Of a stretch of 64,000 bases of DNA, positions 1 to 9,788 are shown one piece after another; the first letter of the stretch is position 1; each line of letters begins with the position of its first letter. The translations under genes were made by a program, and so were the position numbers. The notes beneath the pieces are model-generated. The model was given only the letters and a program-made list of their open reading frames with translations, made no database searches and was not told the origin of the DNA. Origin of the DNA: an uncultured Methylococcaceae bacterium (GTDB lineage: Bacteria; Pseudomonadota; Gammaproteobacteria; Methylococcales; Methylomonadaceae); assembly GCA_903938485.1 (NCBI GenBank), contig CAJADF010000127.1, positions 52,638 to 116,637 on the forward strand. Reading direction: 5' to 3'.

Positions 1-371
1 ATATAGATAAAGCGGCTTTTTTAATTAATGTGACTAATGACGCTTGGTTTGGTGACTCAATAGAACCGCATCAACATTTACAGTTAGCGAGAATGCGGGC
101 TTTGGAAACTGGCCGGTATTTATTACGCGCAACTAATACTGGAGTGACTGCCATAGTGGATGCTAAAGGTAAAATTGTGCAACAAGCACCGCTATTTAAG
201 ACAACCGTGCTAACAAATTATATTGCCCCCATGACGGGCTTAACGCCTTATGCCCGTTTAGGAGATAAACCAACTATTATCGTCTTGATAGCGCTGTTTT
301 TTATGCTGATATGGCTAACGAAGCAAGCAAATAAAGCTATTAGAAATAATAAATTAGCAGATGCCTTATAG
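1..371 (+). CDS. lnt: Apolipoprotein N-acyltransferase, C-terminal part (partial)
   Basis: This is the 3' end of a gene that begins left of the window. The frame is open from base 3, and a GTG at 30 is internal, not a start. The protein reads LINVTNDAWFGDS, then the PHQHLQLARMRALE stretch and TGLTPYARLGD. These are hallmarks of the last part of the nitrilase-like domain of Lnt, which adds the third acyl chain to lipoproteins at the inner membrane. A final hydrophobic helix (about residues 83-96 counted from base 30) followed by lysines fits the C-terminal membrane anchor. The catalytic Glu, Lys and Cys lie upstream and cannot be checked. Confidence 0.93.
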   Translation, partial: IDKAAFLINVTNDAWFGDSIEPHQHLQLARMRALETGRYLLRATNTGVTAIVDAKGKIVQQAPLFKTTVLTNYIAPMTGLTPYARLGDKPTIIVLIALFFMLIWLTKQANKAIRNNKLADAL

Positions 372-436
372 AACAAACTTATAAAAATGTTAGAATACTC
401 AATTATTTATTATACGTAGATTGTTAAACTTATTTC

Positions 437-2827
437 ATGTCCAGTCATTTAAAGCTTCCCATTGAGTCACTTAAACTTACCATCGATCTAAACGGCATTG
501 AGTTAGCTGAGGTTCCTCGCTTAGATAACGGTATCTTAGGCCAGCCTAGAGCTCAATCTGCATTAGAGTTTGGCGTGGCAATGAACAACCCTGGCTATAA
601 TATTTTCGTGATGGGCGAAACTGGACTGGGTCGTCTAACGATGATCATGAATCATCTGGAAAAAGTTGCACAAAACCAATCGGCACCTTGTTCCTATGCC
701 TATGTGGATAATTTTGATAACAGCAGAGAGCCCATTGCTCTTGAATTACCTCCCGAATACGGTCAAATTCTCAGTAAAGATATTGAGAAGTTTTTGGATG
801 ATCTTTTAACGACTTTTCCATCTGCTTTCGAAAGCCCAACTTATCAACAAAAAAAGTCAGCTATTGAGCGTCAATTTGGGCAAAACTATAATGCTGCAAT
901 TGATATTGTTGATAAAAAAGCTCAATCTATCAGTATTGCTTTATTCAAAGAAAGTGAATCGATTACCTTTGCGCCTATTAGAAATGATAAATCGCTTAAC
1001 GAAGAGCAATTTCAACAACTGCCTCAAACCGAACGAGATATTTTTCATAAGCATGTTGAAGAACTAGAAGTGAATTTAAGCGAAGTGTTATTGGATTTAC
1101 CCCAATGGCGCAGAACCATGATTGATAAAATAAAACAACTCGATAGTGACACCATCAGTTTAGCCATCGATCCCATATTTTCTGAACTAAATGAAAAATA
1201 TCAAAACATCGATGACGTTATTACTTATTTAGCTGAAATCAGAAAGCATTTAACGCTAACAATTGCTGATTATTTAATGCCAGGACGCACAGCAGACCCT
1301 AGAGAATCAGCGGCTAAACGCACTGCGCTAAATGAACTATACGCACCTAATATTATTGTTGATAATAAAGTAGAGTCTGGTTCACCTATAATTTATGAGC
1401 CACACCCTATTTATCAAAACCTATTTGGCCGCATTGAGTATGTGAGTGATCAAGGCACTTTAGTGACTCACTACCAGAAAATATGCGCCGGTTCTTTACA
1501 TAAAGCTAACGGTGGTTATTTAATTCTAGATGCCGAAAAACTATTAATCTATCCGTCTGTTTGGGAAGGTCTTAAACGCGCTTTACAATCTGGACGCATC
1601 GAAATTGATTCACCTTATTCAGAATTTAGCATTAATACCATTACATTAAAACCTGAAGTCATCCCTTTAAATGTTAAAGTAATCTTAGTTGGATCACGTG
1701 ATATTTATTATCTTTTAGAAGAAATGGATGATGAATTCAATGAAATGTTTAGAATCCTTGCGGACTTTGATAATTATATTCCACGCAATCAAGAATCCAT
1801 CCAAGGTTTCGCGTTGTTAATGCTTACACATGCTAAAGACTCTGGTTCTAAGCCACTAACCAGAGCAGCAATCAAGAGTTTAATTGAACATAGTTGCAGA
1901 CTTTCTGAAAATCAGCATCATTTTTCCGCACACATTAAAGACTCTTTAGATATCATTGCTGAAGCCAATTTATTTTGTAAGCAAGCCCTGCAATCTGAAA
2001 TTGATAAAGTACATATCGAACAAGCACTAAGTGCTAGAGAGCATCGTAATGGCCGTTTATCACAAGCAATACTAGAAGAAATGTTGGATGGCACTATACT
2101 TATTGATACTAAAGGCGAAGCCATAGGCAAAATAAATGGTTTAACAGTATTAGAAATTGGTGGCAGTAGCTTTGGTGCTCCTGCTCGTATTACTACGACT
2201 GTTTATCCTGGTTCAAGAGGTATTGTTGATATAGAAAGAGAAGCGGAATTAGGTCAAGCTATACACTCTAAAGGGGTGATGATTTTAACAGGCTACCTAG
2301 GACACTCTTACGCACAACAATTTCCACTAGCTATTTCAGCAAGTATCGCTATTGAACAATCTTATGGTTATATCGATGGAGATAGCGCTTCACTAGCGGA
2401 ACTCTGTTGCCTGATTTCCGCGTTAACTCGCACCCCTATTATTCAAGCCTTTGCTGTAACCGGATCTGTTAATCAATACGGTGAAGTCCAAGCAGTAGGA
2501 GGGATTAATGAAAAAATTGAAGGTTACTTTAGATTATGTAAAGCCCGAGGACTTACAGGAGAGCACGCCGCTATTATTCCATCTGCAAATAAGCGTAATC
2601 TAATGTTAAAACAAGAAGTTATTGATGCTGTAGCTGAAGGATTATTTGCCGTTTATGCTGTGGGATCAGTAAATGAAACATTAGAATTATTAACCGGACA
2701 ATATGCCGGTGAAGCGGATGAGGATGGAATGTACCCTGAAAACAGCATAAACTATAAAGCCATATCTCGTTTAAAAGAAATCTCTGATATGACTACTGAT
2801 GACGATAAAGAAGAAGCCGAAGGCTAA
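437..2827 (+). CDS. Lon-like ATP-dependent protease (LonB/YcbZ type)
   Basis: A 796-residue AAA+ protease of the Lon-related family that lacks the classical Lon N-terminal substrate domain. A P-loop-like stretch GETGLGR is at residues 60-66, with Arg in place of the usual Lys; from memory this is common in the family. The C-terminal third is a peptidase S16 domain. The presumed nucleophile is Ser650 in GDSAS and the dyad lysine is Lys693 in GINEKIEG. It should degrade cytoplasmic proteins in an ATP-dependent way, but its substrates are unknown. It starts 65 bases after lnt on the same strand. The C-terminal tail is acidic (TTDDDKEEAEG). It faces the SPOR gene with only 7 bases between the stop codons. 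Confidence 0.9.
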   Translation: MSSHLKLPIESLKLTIDLNGIELAEVPRLDNGILGQPRAQSALEFGVAMNNPGYNIFVMGETGLGRLTMIMNHLEKVAQNQSAPCSYAYVDNFDNSREPIALELPPEYGQILSKDIEKFLDDLLTTFPSAFESPTYQQKKSAIERQFGQNYNAAIDIVDKKAQSISIALFKESESITFAPIRNDKSLNEEQFQQLPQTERDIFHKHVEELEVNLSEVLLDLPQWRRTMIDKIKQLDSDTISLAIDPIFSELNEKYQNIDDVITYLAEIRKHLTLTIADYLMPGRTADPRESAAKRTALNELYAPNIIVDNKVESGSPIIYEPHPIYQNLFGRIEYVSDQGTLVTHYQKICAGSLHKANGGYLILDAEKLLIYPSVWEGLKRALQSGRIEIDSPYSEFSINTITLKPEVIPLNVKVILVGSRDIYYLLEEMDDEFNEMFRILADFDNYIPRNQESIQGFALLMLTHAKDSGSKPLTRAAIKSLIEHSCRLSENQHHFSAHIKDSLDIIAEANLFCKQALQSEIDKVHIEQALSAREHRNGRLSQAILEEMLDGTILIDTKGEAIGKINGLTVLEIGGSSFGAPARITTTVYPGSRGIVDIEREAELGQAIHSKGVMILTGYLGHSYAQQFPLAISASIAIEQSYGYIDGDSASLAELCCLISALTRTPIIQAFAVTGSVNQYGEVQAVGGINEKIEGYFRLCKARGLTGEHAAIIPSANKRNLMLKQEVIDAVAEGLFAVYAVGSVNETLELLTGQYAGEADEDGMYPENSINYKAISRLKEISDMTTDDDKEEAEG

Positions 2828-2834
2828 TTTTTTA

Positions 2835-3428
2835 TCATTCTTGTTCTGTTATAAGAATATCAATACCGTTCTGTCTTAATCTTGCCCGAATGGTATTGAC
2901 GCTATCTGTCTGCGTATAAGGTCCCATCTTTACTCGGTACCAATTAACATCACCCAATTTGCCTTTGTCAATTTTAGACTCTATTCCCATAGTCGCTAAT
3001 TTTAAGCGCAATTGTTCTGCTTCTTTAAACGTTTTAAAAGAACCCGCCTGCATAATGTAATGTGTTTCTTTAGCCTTTCCTACGCGCTCTTCCCTAGCAC
3101 GAGTTTTAATTTCGTACTCAGGAACTATAACCTCTTTATCTGGCAAGATAGTATAAAAATCGAACTGTGGAATCTTAGGACCCAACTTAACTTCTGATTC
3201 GGGTTTCACCTCTGTAGTTTTTTCTAATACGAGCAGTGTCATCGCTTTCTCATCTTTCTTAAAAGCCATCGTCAATAAATAAACCAAGCCCACCGCAAAT
3301 AAAATAATCACTGCAGTAAGCAACATCCACTTCCATAGACTAGCGTTAGAGCTGGATTTATGTCTATATTCAGATCTATTGCCCCAACTTTTTTTCTCTT
3401 GTGTTCTTGGTTTATAATCTCTAGCCAT
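2835..3428 (-). CDS. SPOR-domain membrane protein (FtsN-like)
   Basis: A 197-residue protein with a basic cytoplasmic N-terminus, one membrane helix at about residues 32-53 (WMLLTAVIILFAVGLVYLL) and a C-terminal SPOR domain at about residues 120-195 (YIMQAGSFKTFKEAEQL, then GDVNWYRVKMGPYTQ). SPOR domains bind denuded peptidoglycan at the septum, so a periplasmic, division-linked role is inferred. FtsN itself is usually longer, and orthology is not certain. Its ATG overlaps the argS stop codon by one base (TAATG), so the two genes are probably translationally coupled. SPOR genes directly after argS are common in gammaproteobacteria. Confidence 0.88.
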   Translation of the reverse strand: MARDYKPRTQEKKSWGNRSEYRHKSSSNASLWKWMLLTAVIILFAVGLVYLLTMAFKKDEKAMTLLVLEKTTEVKPESEVKLGPKIPQFDFYTILPDKEVIVPEYEIKTRAREERVGKAKETHYIMQAGSFKTFKEAEQLRLKLATMGIESKIDKGKLGDVNWYRVKMGPYTQTDSVNTIRARLRQNGIDILITEQE

Positions 3429-5185
3429 TACATAGATTCGGGTGTATTAATATTTAAAAGGCCTAGGCCATTTGCTAAAACCTGTTTAATAGCGCACACC
3501 AAATTTAATCTCGCATCACGAATACAGGCTTCTTCAACAAGAAATTGATAGGCGTTATAGTATGTATGAAACTCATGAGCTAAATCACGCAAATAATGTA
3601 TAACTTGATGAGGCTCATATTGCAAAGCTGCTTTTTCTAAAACTTCTGGATAGCGTGCTAAGGTACCCAATATAGCAATCTCATGCTCCGAGTTTAACTG
3701 CGCTAAATTCTCCATACCTAAAGCAATATTTCTAGTAAAACCTTTTTCATCTAACTGTCTCAATACACTGCAAACTCTTGCGTGTGCATATTGGACGTAG
3801 AATACAGGATTCTCATTAGATTTTGATGTCGCTAATTGCAAATCGAAATCCATATGTTGCTCTGATCGACGCATCACATAAAAGAAACGCGCAGCATCTT
3901 TACCCACTTCACTTCGCAACTCTCGTAAAGTAACAAACTCACCAGAACGTGTCGACATTTGCACGCGCTCTGCACCTCTATATAAAACAGCAAATTGCAC
4001 TAATAGTACTTTTAATTTAGACTCATCAGCACCCAGAGCATGAATAGCAGCCCTTACTCTAGGCACATAACCATGATGATCAGCGCCCCAAATATCTATA
4101 ATTTGATCGAAACCACGATCCAATTTATTCATGTGGTAAGCAATATCAGAAGCAAAATAGGTGTATTGACCATTTTCTCTAACAACCACTCGATCTTTCT
4201 CATCGCCTAATTGACTAGAAGCAAACCAAGTTGCACCCTCTAGTTGATATAAATGTCCACCCGCCTCTAAACGCGCTAAAGCTTTTTGAACCGAACCGTC
4301 ATCCATCAAATCTCGTTCTGAAAACCATTGCTGATAACTAACACCAAATTCTTCTAAGTCAGCCTTAATATCATCCAGAATATTCTCTAAACCAATTTGG
4401 AAAAAATCTCGATATTGCGAACCCAATAAAGTTTTGGTGCGCTCAATTATGGCATCAATATACAGGTCTTTATCGCCACCTTCTGGTTCATCGGGTGGTG
4501 TGTTTTCTAATACCAACTCCATCGGACGTCGGTAATCATTACTTGAGTTCTTATAAATATCTTTCGCAATATCACGAACATAATCACCACGATAAGCGTT
4601 ACTAGGAAAAATAACTATCTCACCACATTCTTCTAAATACCTTAACCAAACACTCGCCGCCAAGATATCCATTTGACGACCCGCATCATTTACGTAATAT
4701 TCACGATGCACATCAAAACCAACAGCTTGTAACAAATCAGCAACTACAGAACCATAAGCAGCACCTCGTCCATGTCCAACATGCAAAGGCCCCGTTGGAT
4801 TAGCTGACACAAATTCAACTTGCACCTTTTTACCTGCGCCTACTTTACTTAAACCGTAGTTCTTGCCTAACTCATGAATCTGGCTAACAATTTGATATTG
4901 TGAATTTGGATTAATAAAAAAATTAATAAACCCAGGACCCGCCAATTCAACTTTAGTAACAGCATCATCTTGTGGCAATGCCGCAATGATTTTTACAGCA
5001 AGTTCTCTAGGATTCAATTGAGCCGGCTTAGCCAGTATTAAAGCTAAATTAGATGCAAAATCGCCATGCTGAGCATCACGAGCGCGATCTATTGTAATCT
5101 GTGGATTTAGTTCTAAGCTAATAACCCCCTCATCTTTAAGAGTTTTAATAGCGTGTTGAATCAGGTCCTCTATTTTTTGTTTCAT
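3428..5185 (-). CDS. argS: Arginyl-tRNA synthetase
   Basis: A 585-residue class I aminoacyl-tRNA synthetase, the usual length for ArgRS. The N-terminal additional domain comes first. The HIGH signature is HVGH at residues 135-138, inside [16 protein letters not shown] degenerate KMSKS region reads [11 protein letters not shown], as expected in this enzyme, which often lacks the canonical lysines. The C-terminal anticodon-binding domain includes [16 protein letters not shown]. It charges tRNA-Arg in the cytoplasm. It lies downstream of priA on the same strand, with 78 bases between, and is followed by the SPOR gene with a one-base overlap. Confidence 0.97.
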   Translation of the reverse strand: MKQKIEDLIQHAIKTLKDEGVISLELNPQITIDRARDAQHGDFASNLALILAKPAQLNPRELAVKIIAALPQDDAVTKVELAGPGFINFFINPNSQYQIVSQIHELGKNYGLSKVGAGKKVQVEFVSANPTGPLHVGHGRGAAYGSVVADLLQAVGFDVHREYYVNDAGRQMDILAASVWLRYLEECGEIVIFPSNAYRGDYVRDIAKDIYKNSSNDYRRPMELVLENTPPDEPEGGDKDLYIDAIIERTKTLLGSQYRDFFQIGLENILDDIKADLEEFGVSYQQWFSERDLMDDGSVQKALARLEAGGHLYQLEGATWFASSQLGDEKDRVVVRENGQYTYFASDIAYHMNKLDRGFDQIIDIWGADHHGYVPRVRAAIHALGADESKLKVLLVQFAVLYRGAERVQMSTRSGEFVTLRELRSEVGKDAARFFYVMRRSEQHMDFDLQLATSKSNENPVFYVQYAHARVCSVLRQLDEKGFTRNIALGMENLAQLNSEHEIAILGTLARYPEVLEKAALQYEPHQVIHYLRDLAHEFHTYYNAYQFLVEEACIRDARLNLVCAIKQVLANGLGLLNINTPESM

Positions 5186-5263
5186 TGCTGCACTGCGAAG
5201 TTAAATCGGATAAATATAACTGCATTATCCATTAAATTGTCGTGTTTATCCATTCAAACAATA

Positions 5264-7495
5264 TCAATATAGATCTACAGGATCCACATCCAACGACCAC
5301 CGAACTTTTTTAGCCTGTTTAAGCTGAGTGAGTTCTGGCACGAACATCTTAAGAAAAGCTTGTAATTGTGTCCGCTGAGTATTTTGAAACAACATTTGAT
5401 ACCGATACTGACCTGATCGTTTAGCCATAGGCGCTGCAACAGGTCCTAACACTAAAGTATGACCCGTGTTAAATTTATGAATTAAATCTGCTATAGCCTG
5501 AAAAAACAATTTGGGAGCATCAGGCTCAAATGCTTGCACCCTAAGTAAAGCTTGATAGCCAAAAGGTGGCAAATCGGCAACCTTCCGCTCTTCCAAAACA
5601 GTCTTAGCAAAACTATTATATCCCTGCGTAATTAGAGTGTTTAATAAAGGATGATCAGGTTGGCGGGTTTGCATAATCACCTTACCTGACTTATCTGCTC
5701 GACCCGCACGCCCTGAAACTTGGATTATCATCTGCGCGAGTTTTTCTGAAGCATGAAAATCAATGCTAAATAAACCGGCGTCCACATCTAAAATCGCAAC
5801 TAAAGTAACATTAGGAAAGTGATGGCCTTTCGCTAACATTTGAGTACCCAAAATAATATCTACAGTACCTGTATTTATTTGCTGTAAATAATTTTCTAGA
5901 ACACCTTTACGTTGCGTTGTATCCCTATCCAACCTGACAGTTACTTTACCCTTAAATAAATCAACCAAGACCCGTTCTACACGCTCAGTCCCTAAACCTA
6001 AAGGCATTAATTGCCCACCTTTACAGTCAGGACACTGCTTAAGCAATCGATGTTCTTGAGCACAATGGTGACAACGTAATCGGTCTTCATCAAAGTGAAT
6101 AACCAAATTAGCATCACAACGCAAGCACTTAGCCACCCAGCCACAACTATGACAAATTAAAGTGGGTGCAAACCCCCGTCTATTTAAAAACAATAAAACT
6201 TGCTCTTTATTTGCAAGCGTCTTATGCATCTCTGCGATGAGAGGCTCTGAGAGTCCTTCTTGTATTGATTTATTTCTAACATCTAACAATTGCAACACAG
6301 GCTCAACAGAGTTACCGGCTCGTTCTGGTAAATGCAACAACTCATAACGCTGTCTTTGAACATTGTGCAAACTTTCTAAAGAAGGTGTCGCTGAACCTAA
6401 AACGACGGGAATAGCTAATAATTTAGCACGGACCAAAGCCACATCTCGTGCTGAAAAACGGAAACCTTCTTGCTGTTTAAAAGAACCATCATGTTCTTCA
6501 TCCAGAATAATTAGTCCTGGTCTTTTTAAGGGGGTAAACAAGGCTGAACGGGTACCCAACATAATCGAGCATTGTCCTGTCTGCATTTGCAACCAAGCTG
6601 TCTGACGCTGTTTATCGGTTAATTTAGAATGCGAAACCGCAATATTAACTGAAAAACGGTGTTTAAATCGCTCTTCCAATTGTGGTGTTAGGGTAATTTC
6701 CGGCACCAACACCAGAACTTGTAAGTTTTGTTCTAAAACCGTTTGAATAATCTGCAAATAAACTTCAGTTTTACCACTTCCAGTAACCCCTTCTAACAAA
6801 AAAGTTTTAAAACTACCCAATTGAGCGCAAACCTTGTCTATAGCATCTTGTTGTTGAGGGTTACAAGTTAAGGCGGGATTTCTTATAACTACATTAGAGT
6901 TAACATTGCGGGTATTAACATCACACTGCACTAACAATCCATTATTAATTAACGAGTTAACTGTAGATCGCCAATTTGAATTCCATTCAGCTAATTCTGA
7001 TTCTGAAAGACACTCTCCGTCCATTGCTTGAAATTTATCTATAAGTCTCTTTTGTTTTGGGGTCCTTTTTAACTCATTAGAGTCCGTTGATTTTCCCGAA
7101 TCCGTTAAACAATAATACTTTTCAAATTTTAGAACGGCTGGCTTACCTTGCCTTAAAGCAATAGGAAATGCAGTGCTAATTACTTCACCTATCGGGTAAT
7201 GGTAATAACCACTCGCCCATTGCAACAAACTTAAATCTTTAGCTGATAATAAAGACCGCCGATCCAAAACCCTTAAGACTGACTTTAACTTATTAATATC
7301 AATATCACTACGCTGAGTAATTTCTAATAAATAAGCTATTTTTTTGGCTTTACCAAAAGGCACTTCTAATCGAGCACCAGGACTTATAGCTTTTAAATCA
7401 ATATCAGCGGGAGCAAGATAATCAAATACACGATAAACAGGAATTTGAATGGCAACTCTAAAAATGACCGGAGCAACAACTTGCAATTTGAGCAT
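5264..7495 (-). CDS. priA: Primosomal protein N' (replication restart helicase PriA)
   Basis: A 743-residue superfamily 2 DNA helicase that restarts stalled replication forks. The N-terminal DNA-binding part contains RVFDYLAP and PIGEVISTAFP. The Walker A motif GVTGSGKTE is near residue 235, and Walker B is DEEHD. A zinc-binding insert carries paired cysteines (CHSCGWVAKCLRC, then CHHC and CPDC). The C-terminal helicase lobe has LGTQMLAKGHHFP and QVSGRAGRADK. Length and domain order match E. coli PriA. It sits between dsbB and argS on the leftward strand. Confidence 0.97.
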   Translation of the reverse strand: MLKLQVVAPVIFRVAIQIPVYRVFDYLAPADIDLKAISPGARLEVPFGKAKKIAYLLEITQRSDIDINKLKSVLRVLDRRSLLSAKDLSLLQWASGYYHYPIGEVISTAFPIALRQGKPAVLKFEKYYCLTDSGKSTDSNELKRTPKQKRLIDKFQAMDGECLSESELAEWNSNWRSTVNSLINNGLLVQCDVNTRNVNSNVVIRNPALTCNPQQQDAIDKVCAQLGSFKTFLLEGVTGSGKTEVYLQIIQTVLEQNLQVLVLVPEITLTPQLEERFKHRFSVNIAVSHSKLTDKQRQTAWLQMQTGQCSIMLGTRSALFTPLKRPGLIILDEEHDGSFKQQEGFRFSARDVALVRAKLLAIPVVLGSATPSLESLHNVQRQRYELLHLPERAGNSVEPVLQLLDVRNKSIQEGLSEPLIAEMHKTLANKEQVLLFLNRRGFAPTLICHSCGWVAKCLRCDANLVIHFDEDRLRCHHCAQEHRLLKQCPDCKGGQLMPLGLGTERVERVLVDLFKGKVTVRLDRDTTQRKGVLENYLQQINTGTVDIILGTQMLAKGHHFPNVTLVAILDVDAGLFSIDFHASEKLAQMIIQVSGRAGRADKSGKVIMQTRQPDHPLLNTLITQGYNSFAKTVLEERKVADLPPFGYQALLRVQAFEPDAPKLFFQAIADLIHKFNTGHTLVLGPVAAPMAKRSGQYRYQMLFQNTQRTQLQAFLKMFVPELTQLKQAKKVRWSLDVDPVDLY

Positions 7496-7549
7496 TAATT
7501 ATGACTTTTTGATTTAAATCGCAAATTATTAGATAGCTAAGTGAATAAT

Positions 7550-8056
7550 TTATTGTTTAGGAGTATTCCAAATCTGTAAAAAACTTAAAGAAGCTAATAT
7601 TAAAAATGCCAACAAAGTCCAAACCGGCATACTAAAGCCTAATAAGGTCCAATCCACTTTAGCGCAATCACCTGTACCGCTTAACATAAATTTTAAAGTA
7701 TCAAATATCGGAAAATACTCCAACATATAGCTTAATTCAGGACCGCACTCGGGTACTTTATCAAGTGGTAAATGTTGTAACCATACATGTCTACTCGAAA
7801 TTGACGCCCCCAATAAAGCAGAAACAGTACCCGCTATAGCATAACGCTTAACACCGACTGATAGAGGATTATGAATAGCTGCAATTAAAAAAATAATTCC
7901 AGTAAAGAATATCGCTATGCGTTGTGAAATACATAACGGACAAGGCTCTAATCTTTGAACTAATTGAAAATAAGCGCCCATGCCTAATAATCCTGCACAA
8001 GCCAAAAAACCTAAGAAAAACCAAATTCTGGCGTTAAATTTTAGACCGTTTAACAT
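7550..8056 (-). CDS. dsbB: Disulfide bond formation protein DsbB
   Basis: A 168-residue inner-membrane protein with four predicted helices. It carries both functional cysteine pairs: Cys39/Cys42 in PCPLC near the first periplasmic loop, and Cys104/Cys131 in the second loop. E. coli DsbB has 41/44 and 104/130, so spacing is nearly identical. It reoxidises DsbA and passes electrons to quinone. No dsbA is visible in the window. It lies upstream of priA on the same strand, 54 bases away, and may be transcribed separately. Confidence 0.95.
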   Translation of the reverse strand: MLNGLKFNARIWFFLGFLACAGLLGMGAYFQLVQRLEPCPLCISQRIAIFFTGIIFLIAAIHNPLSVGVKRYAIAGTVSALLGASISSRHVWLQHLPLDKVPECGPELSYMLEYFPIFDTLKFMLSGTGDCAKVDWTLLGFSMPVWTLLAFLILASLSFLQIWNTPKQ

Positions 8057-8232
8057 TATAAATGTCTCAATAAAAGATTTTAAAACTCAATGTGAGTAGT
8101 GAATACTAAAGCAGAGTAGAGTGTATACAGGGGTGCACTAGAAAATCTAATCACACCCTTTTAAAAAAACATTATAACGATTTGAATGACTTTAAAAAAG
8201 CAATCTCTAAAAGGGCTATAAATTTATCAAAT

Positions 8233-8251
8233 AGATACACAATAGGTATCT
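8233..8251. promoter_or_regulatory. Candidate operator of the downstream toxin-antitoxin pair
   Basis: A perfect 6-bp inverted repeat, AGATAC and GTATCT, separated by 7 bases. It lies 45 bases upstream of the antitoxin start and just before the AT-rich stretch TATTATGATATGG, which could hold the -10 box. Ribbon-helix-helix antitoxins of this kind bind such repeats to repress their own operon. The assignment rests on position and symmetry only. Confidence 0.4.
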
Positions 8252-8295
8252 GTATTATGATATGGTTAATTGAAATTTGAATGGAGATAATTTTT

Positions 8296-8580
8296 ATGTC
8301 TTACAACCCAATAAACGAGACACAAACTCATGCGGTAAACTTGCGTATTCGTCATGATATTCGCAATCTAATCGATAGAGCGGCAAAAACTCAAGGCAAA
8401 ACACGATCCGACTTTATGATTGATGCTGCTCGACGCGCGGCAGAAGAATCTCTTCTTGATCAAACTTTAATGCGTGTCGATGAAGAAACTTACAATCATT
8501 TTCTTGATTTACTTGATCAACCGCCTCAAGGTGAAGGATTTGAAAGACTGATGTCTGCCTCAAAACCTTGGAATAAATAG
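8296..8580 (+). CDS. DUF1778 / TacA-type ribbon-helix-helix antitoxin
   Basis: A 94-residue antitoxin. The N-terminal part (AVNLRIRHDIRNLIDRAAK, then KTRSDFMIDAAR) is the DUF1778 ribbon-helix-helix DNA-binding domain. The C-terminal tail should wrap and neutralise the toxin. The start at 8296 is preferred over an in-frame ATG at 8281 because GGAG at 8283-8286 is well placed for the later ATG and the family consensus begins there. The stop overlaps the toxin's GTG start by one base (TAGTG), the usual coupling for this pair. Confidence 0.9.
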   Translation: MSYNPINETQTHAVNLRIRHDIRNLIDRAAKTQGKTRSDFMIDAARRAAEESLLDQTLMRVDEETYNHFLDLLDQPPQGEGFERLMSASKPWNK

Positions 8581-9065
8581 TGCTATCTTCCCCTATTTTA
8601 TTGAATCCAGATCATCAAATTAGTCAGTTTAACTGTAATATTGATAGCCTTAATGATTGGCTCAAAAAAAGAGCTTATCCAAATCAAGTCAGCAGTGCTT
8701 CTCGTACTTATGTAGTGTTAAAAGAACAAAGAGTGATTGCCTATTACTGTCTTGCTTCAGGAGCATTAGAACTAAACGATGCCCCTAGCCAAGTTCGTCG
8801 TAATATGCCAAACCCTATTCCCGTTGCAATTCTAGGCCGTCTTGCAGTTGATCATTCTTTTCAAGGAACAGGACTTGGTGTTGCCCTACTTCAAGACGCG
8901 GTCATACGCATTGCGCAAGCAGCTGGAATTCTTGGGATACGAGGTATTCTCGTGCATGCCATTTCTATCGAAGCAAAATCATTTTATGAGCGTAATGGCT
9001 TTATCGCCTCACCAACTCAACCGATGACATTAATACTATCTATAAAAGGTTATCACTCGTTGTAA
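8580..9065 (+). CDS. GNAT acetyltransferase toxin (TacT/AtaT family)
   Basis: A 161-residue GNAT-fold toxin. Members acetylate the amino group of charged tRNAs and stop translation. The acetyl-CoA loop is QGTGLG at residues 95-100, preceded by LGRLAVDHSF. Tyr136 in FYERNGF matches the catalytic tyrosine of the family. It starts with GTG at 8580, overlapping the antitoxin stop codon. The pair appears intact. It stops 10 bases short of the convergent SDR gene. Confidence 0.9.
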   Translation: MLSSPILLNPDHQISQFNCNIDSLNDWLKKRAYPNQVSSASRTYVVLKEQRVIAYYCLASGALELNDAPSQVRRNMPNPIPVAILGRLAVDHSFQGTGLGVALLQDAVIRIAQAAGILGIRGILVHAISIEAKSFYERNGFIASPTQPMTLILSIKGYHSL

Positions 9066-9074
9066 GAACTTTTA

Positions 9075-9788
9075 TTATTTTTTAAACTTAACCACCTTAT
9101 TCAACGGACTTAAATTAATCTCATCTATCACCATATTAGTCGGTGAATTTAAAACATATATCACCGCTTCGGATACATTTTCCGCGGTAATGCTATTGCT
9201 CTGATGATCGCCTGGTTCAAAACTTAACTCATTAAAGAAAGGTGTTTTTACCATGCCTGGATTTATTAAACTCACTCGGACATTGCTTTTACCACAATCT
9301 TCTCTTAACGCTTGGGTAAAGCCACGTAAGGCAAATTTACTCGCACAATACATTGCACCATTACGGCTACCTTTTAAGGCCGCTTCAGAACCTATATAAA
9401 TTAAATCACTCTGTGCTTTGCGCTTAAAATCCGGCAATAAAGCTTTGGTTAAATAAACCTGACTAGTAAAATTAAGCGTCATTAACGCATCAATTTGCTC
9501 ATAAGAAAACTGCTCTATTGCCCCAAACTGCCCTTTACCCGCACAAAATATCACCGCATCAAGTGCCGGATAAGCTTGCTGTAGTTCTTTAATTTTCTGT
9601 GGCAAGACATCTAATTGACTTACATCTAAGACAATCGACACAAACCTAGGGTATTTAGCCAATACTTGATTTGCACGTCTAGCTATGCCCAGCACAGTAT
9701 GACCATATTTTAATAATTGCTCAGCCACAGCTAAACCAATACCAGAACTAACACCGGTCACTAAAATAGTGCGCTCTAAAGCGTGCAT
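9075..9788 (-). CDS. Short-chain dehydrogenase/reductase
   Basis: A classical SDR of about 237 residues. From the chosen start, the nucleotide-binding motif TGVSSGIG is at about residues 10-17, then IFCAGKGQ (the NAG-like motif), the catalytic Ser in IYIGSEAA, and the YxxxK pair in MYCASK. Substrate is not predictable. A longer reading frame begins at 9836, but the start at 9788 places the Rossmann fold next to the N-terminus as usual. It overlaps the end of the upstream radical-SAM gene by 13 bases, so the two are probably one transcription unit. Confidence 0.88.
   Translation of the reverse strand: MHALERTILVTGVSSGIGLAVAEQLLKYGHTVLGIARRANQVLAKYPRFVSIVLDVSQLDVLPQKIKELQQAYPALDAVIFCAGKGQFGAIEQFSYEQIDALMTLNFTSQVYLTKALLPDFKRKAQSDLIYIGSEAALKGSRNGAMYCASKFALRGFTQALREDCGKSNVRVSLINPGMVKTPFFNELSFEPGDHQSNSITAENVSEAVIYVLNSPTNMVIDEINLSPLNKVVKFKK

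Noticed and set aside
8057..8232. Possible small gene or RNA between dsbB and the TacA-type antitoxin
   Set aside because: No reading frame with a ribosome site and no stable structure other than the operator-like repeat was seen.
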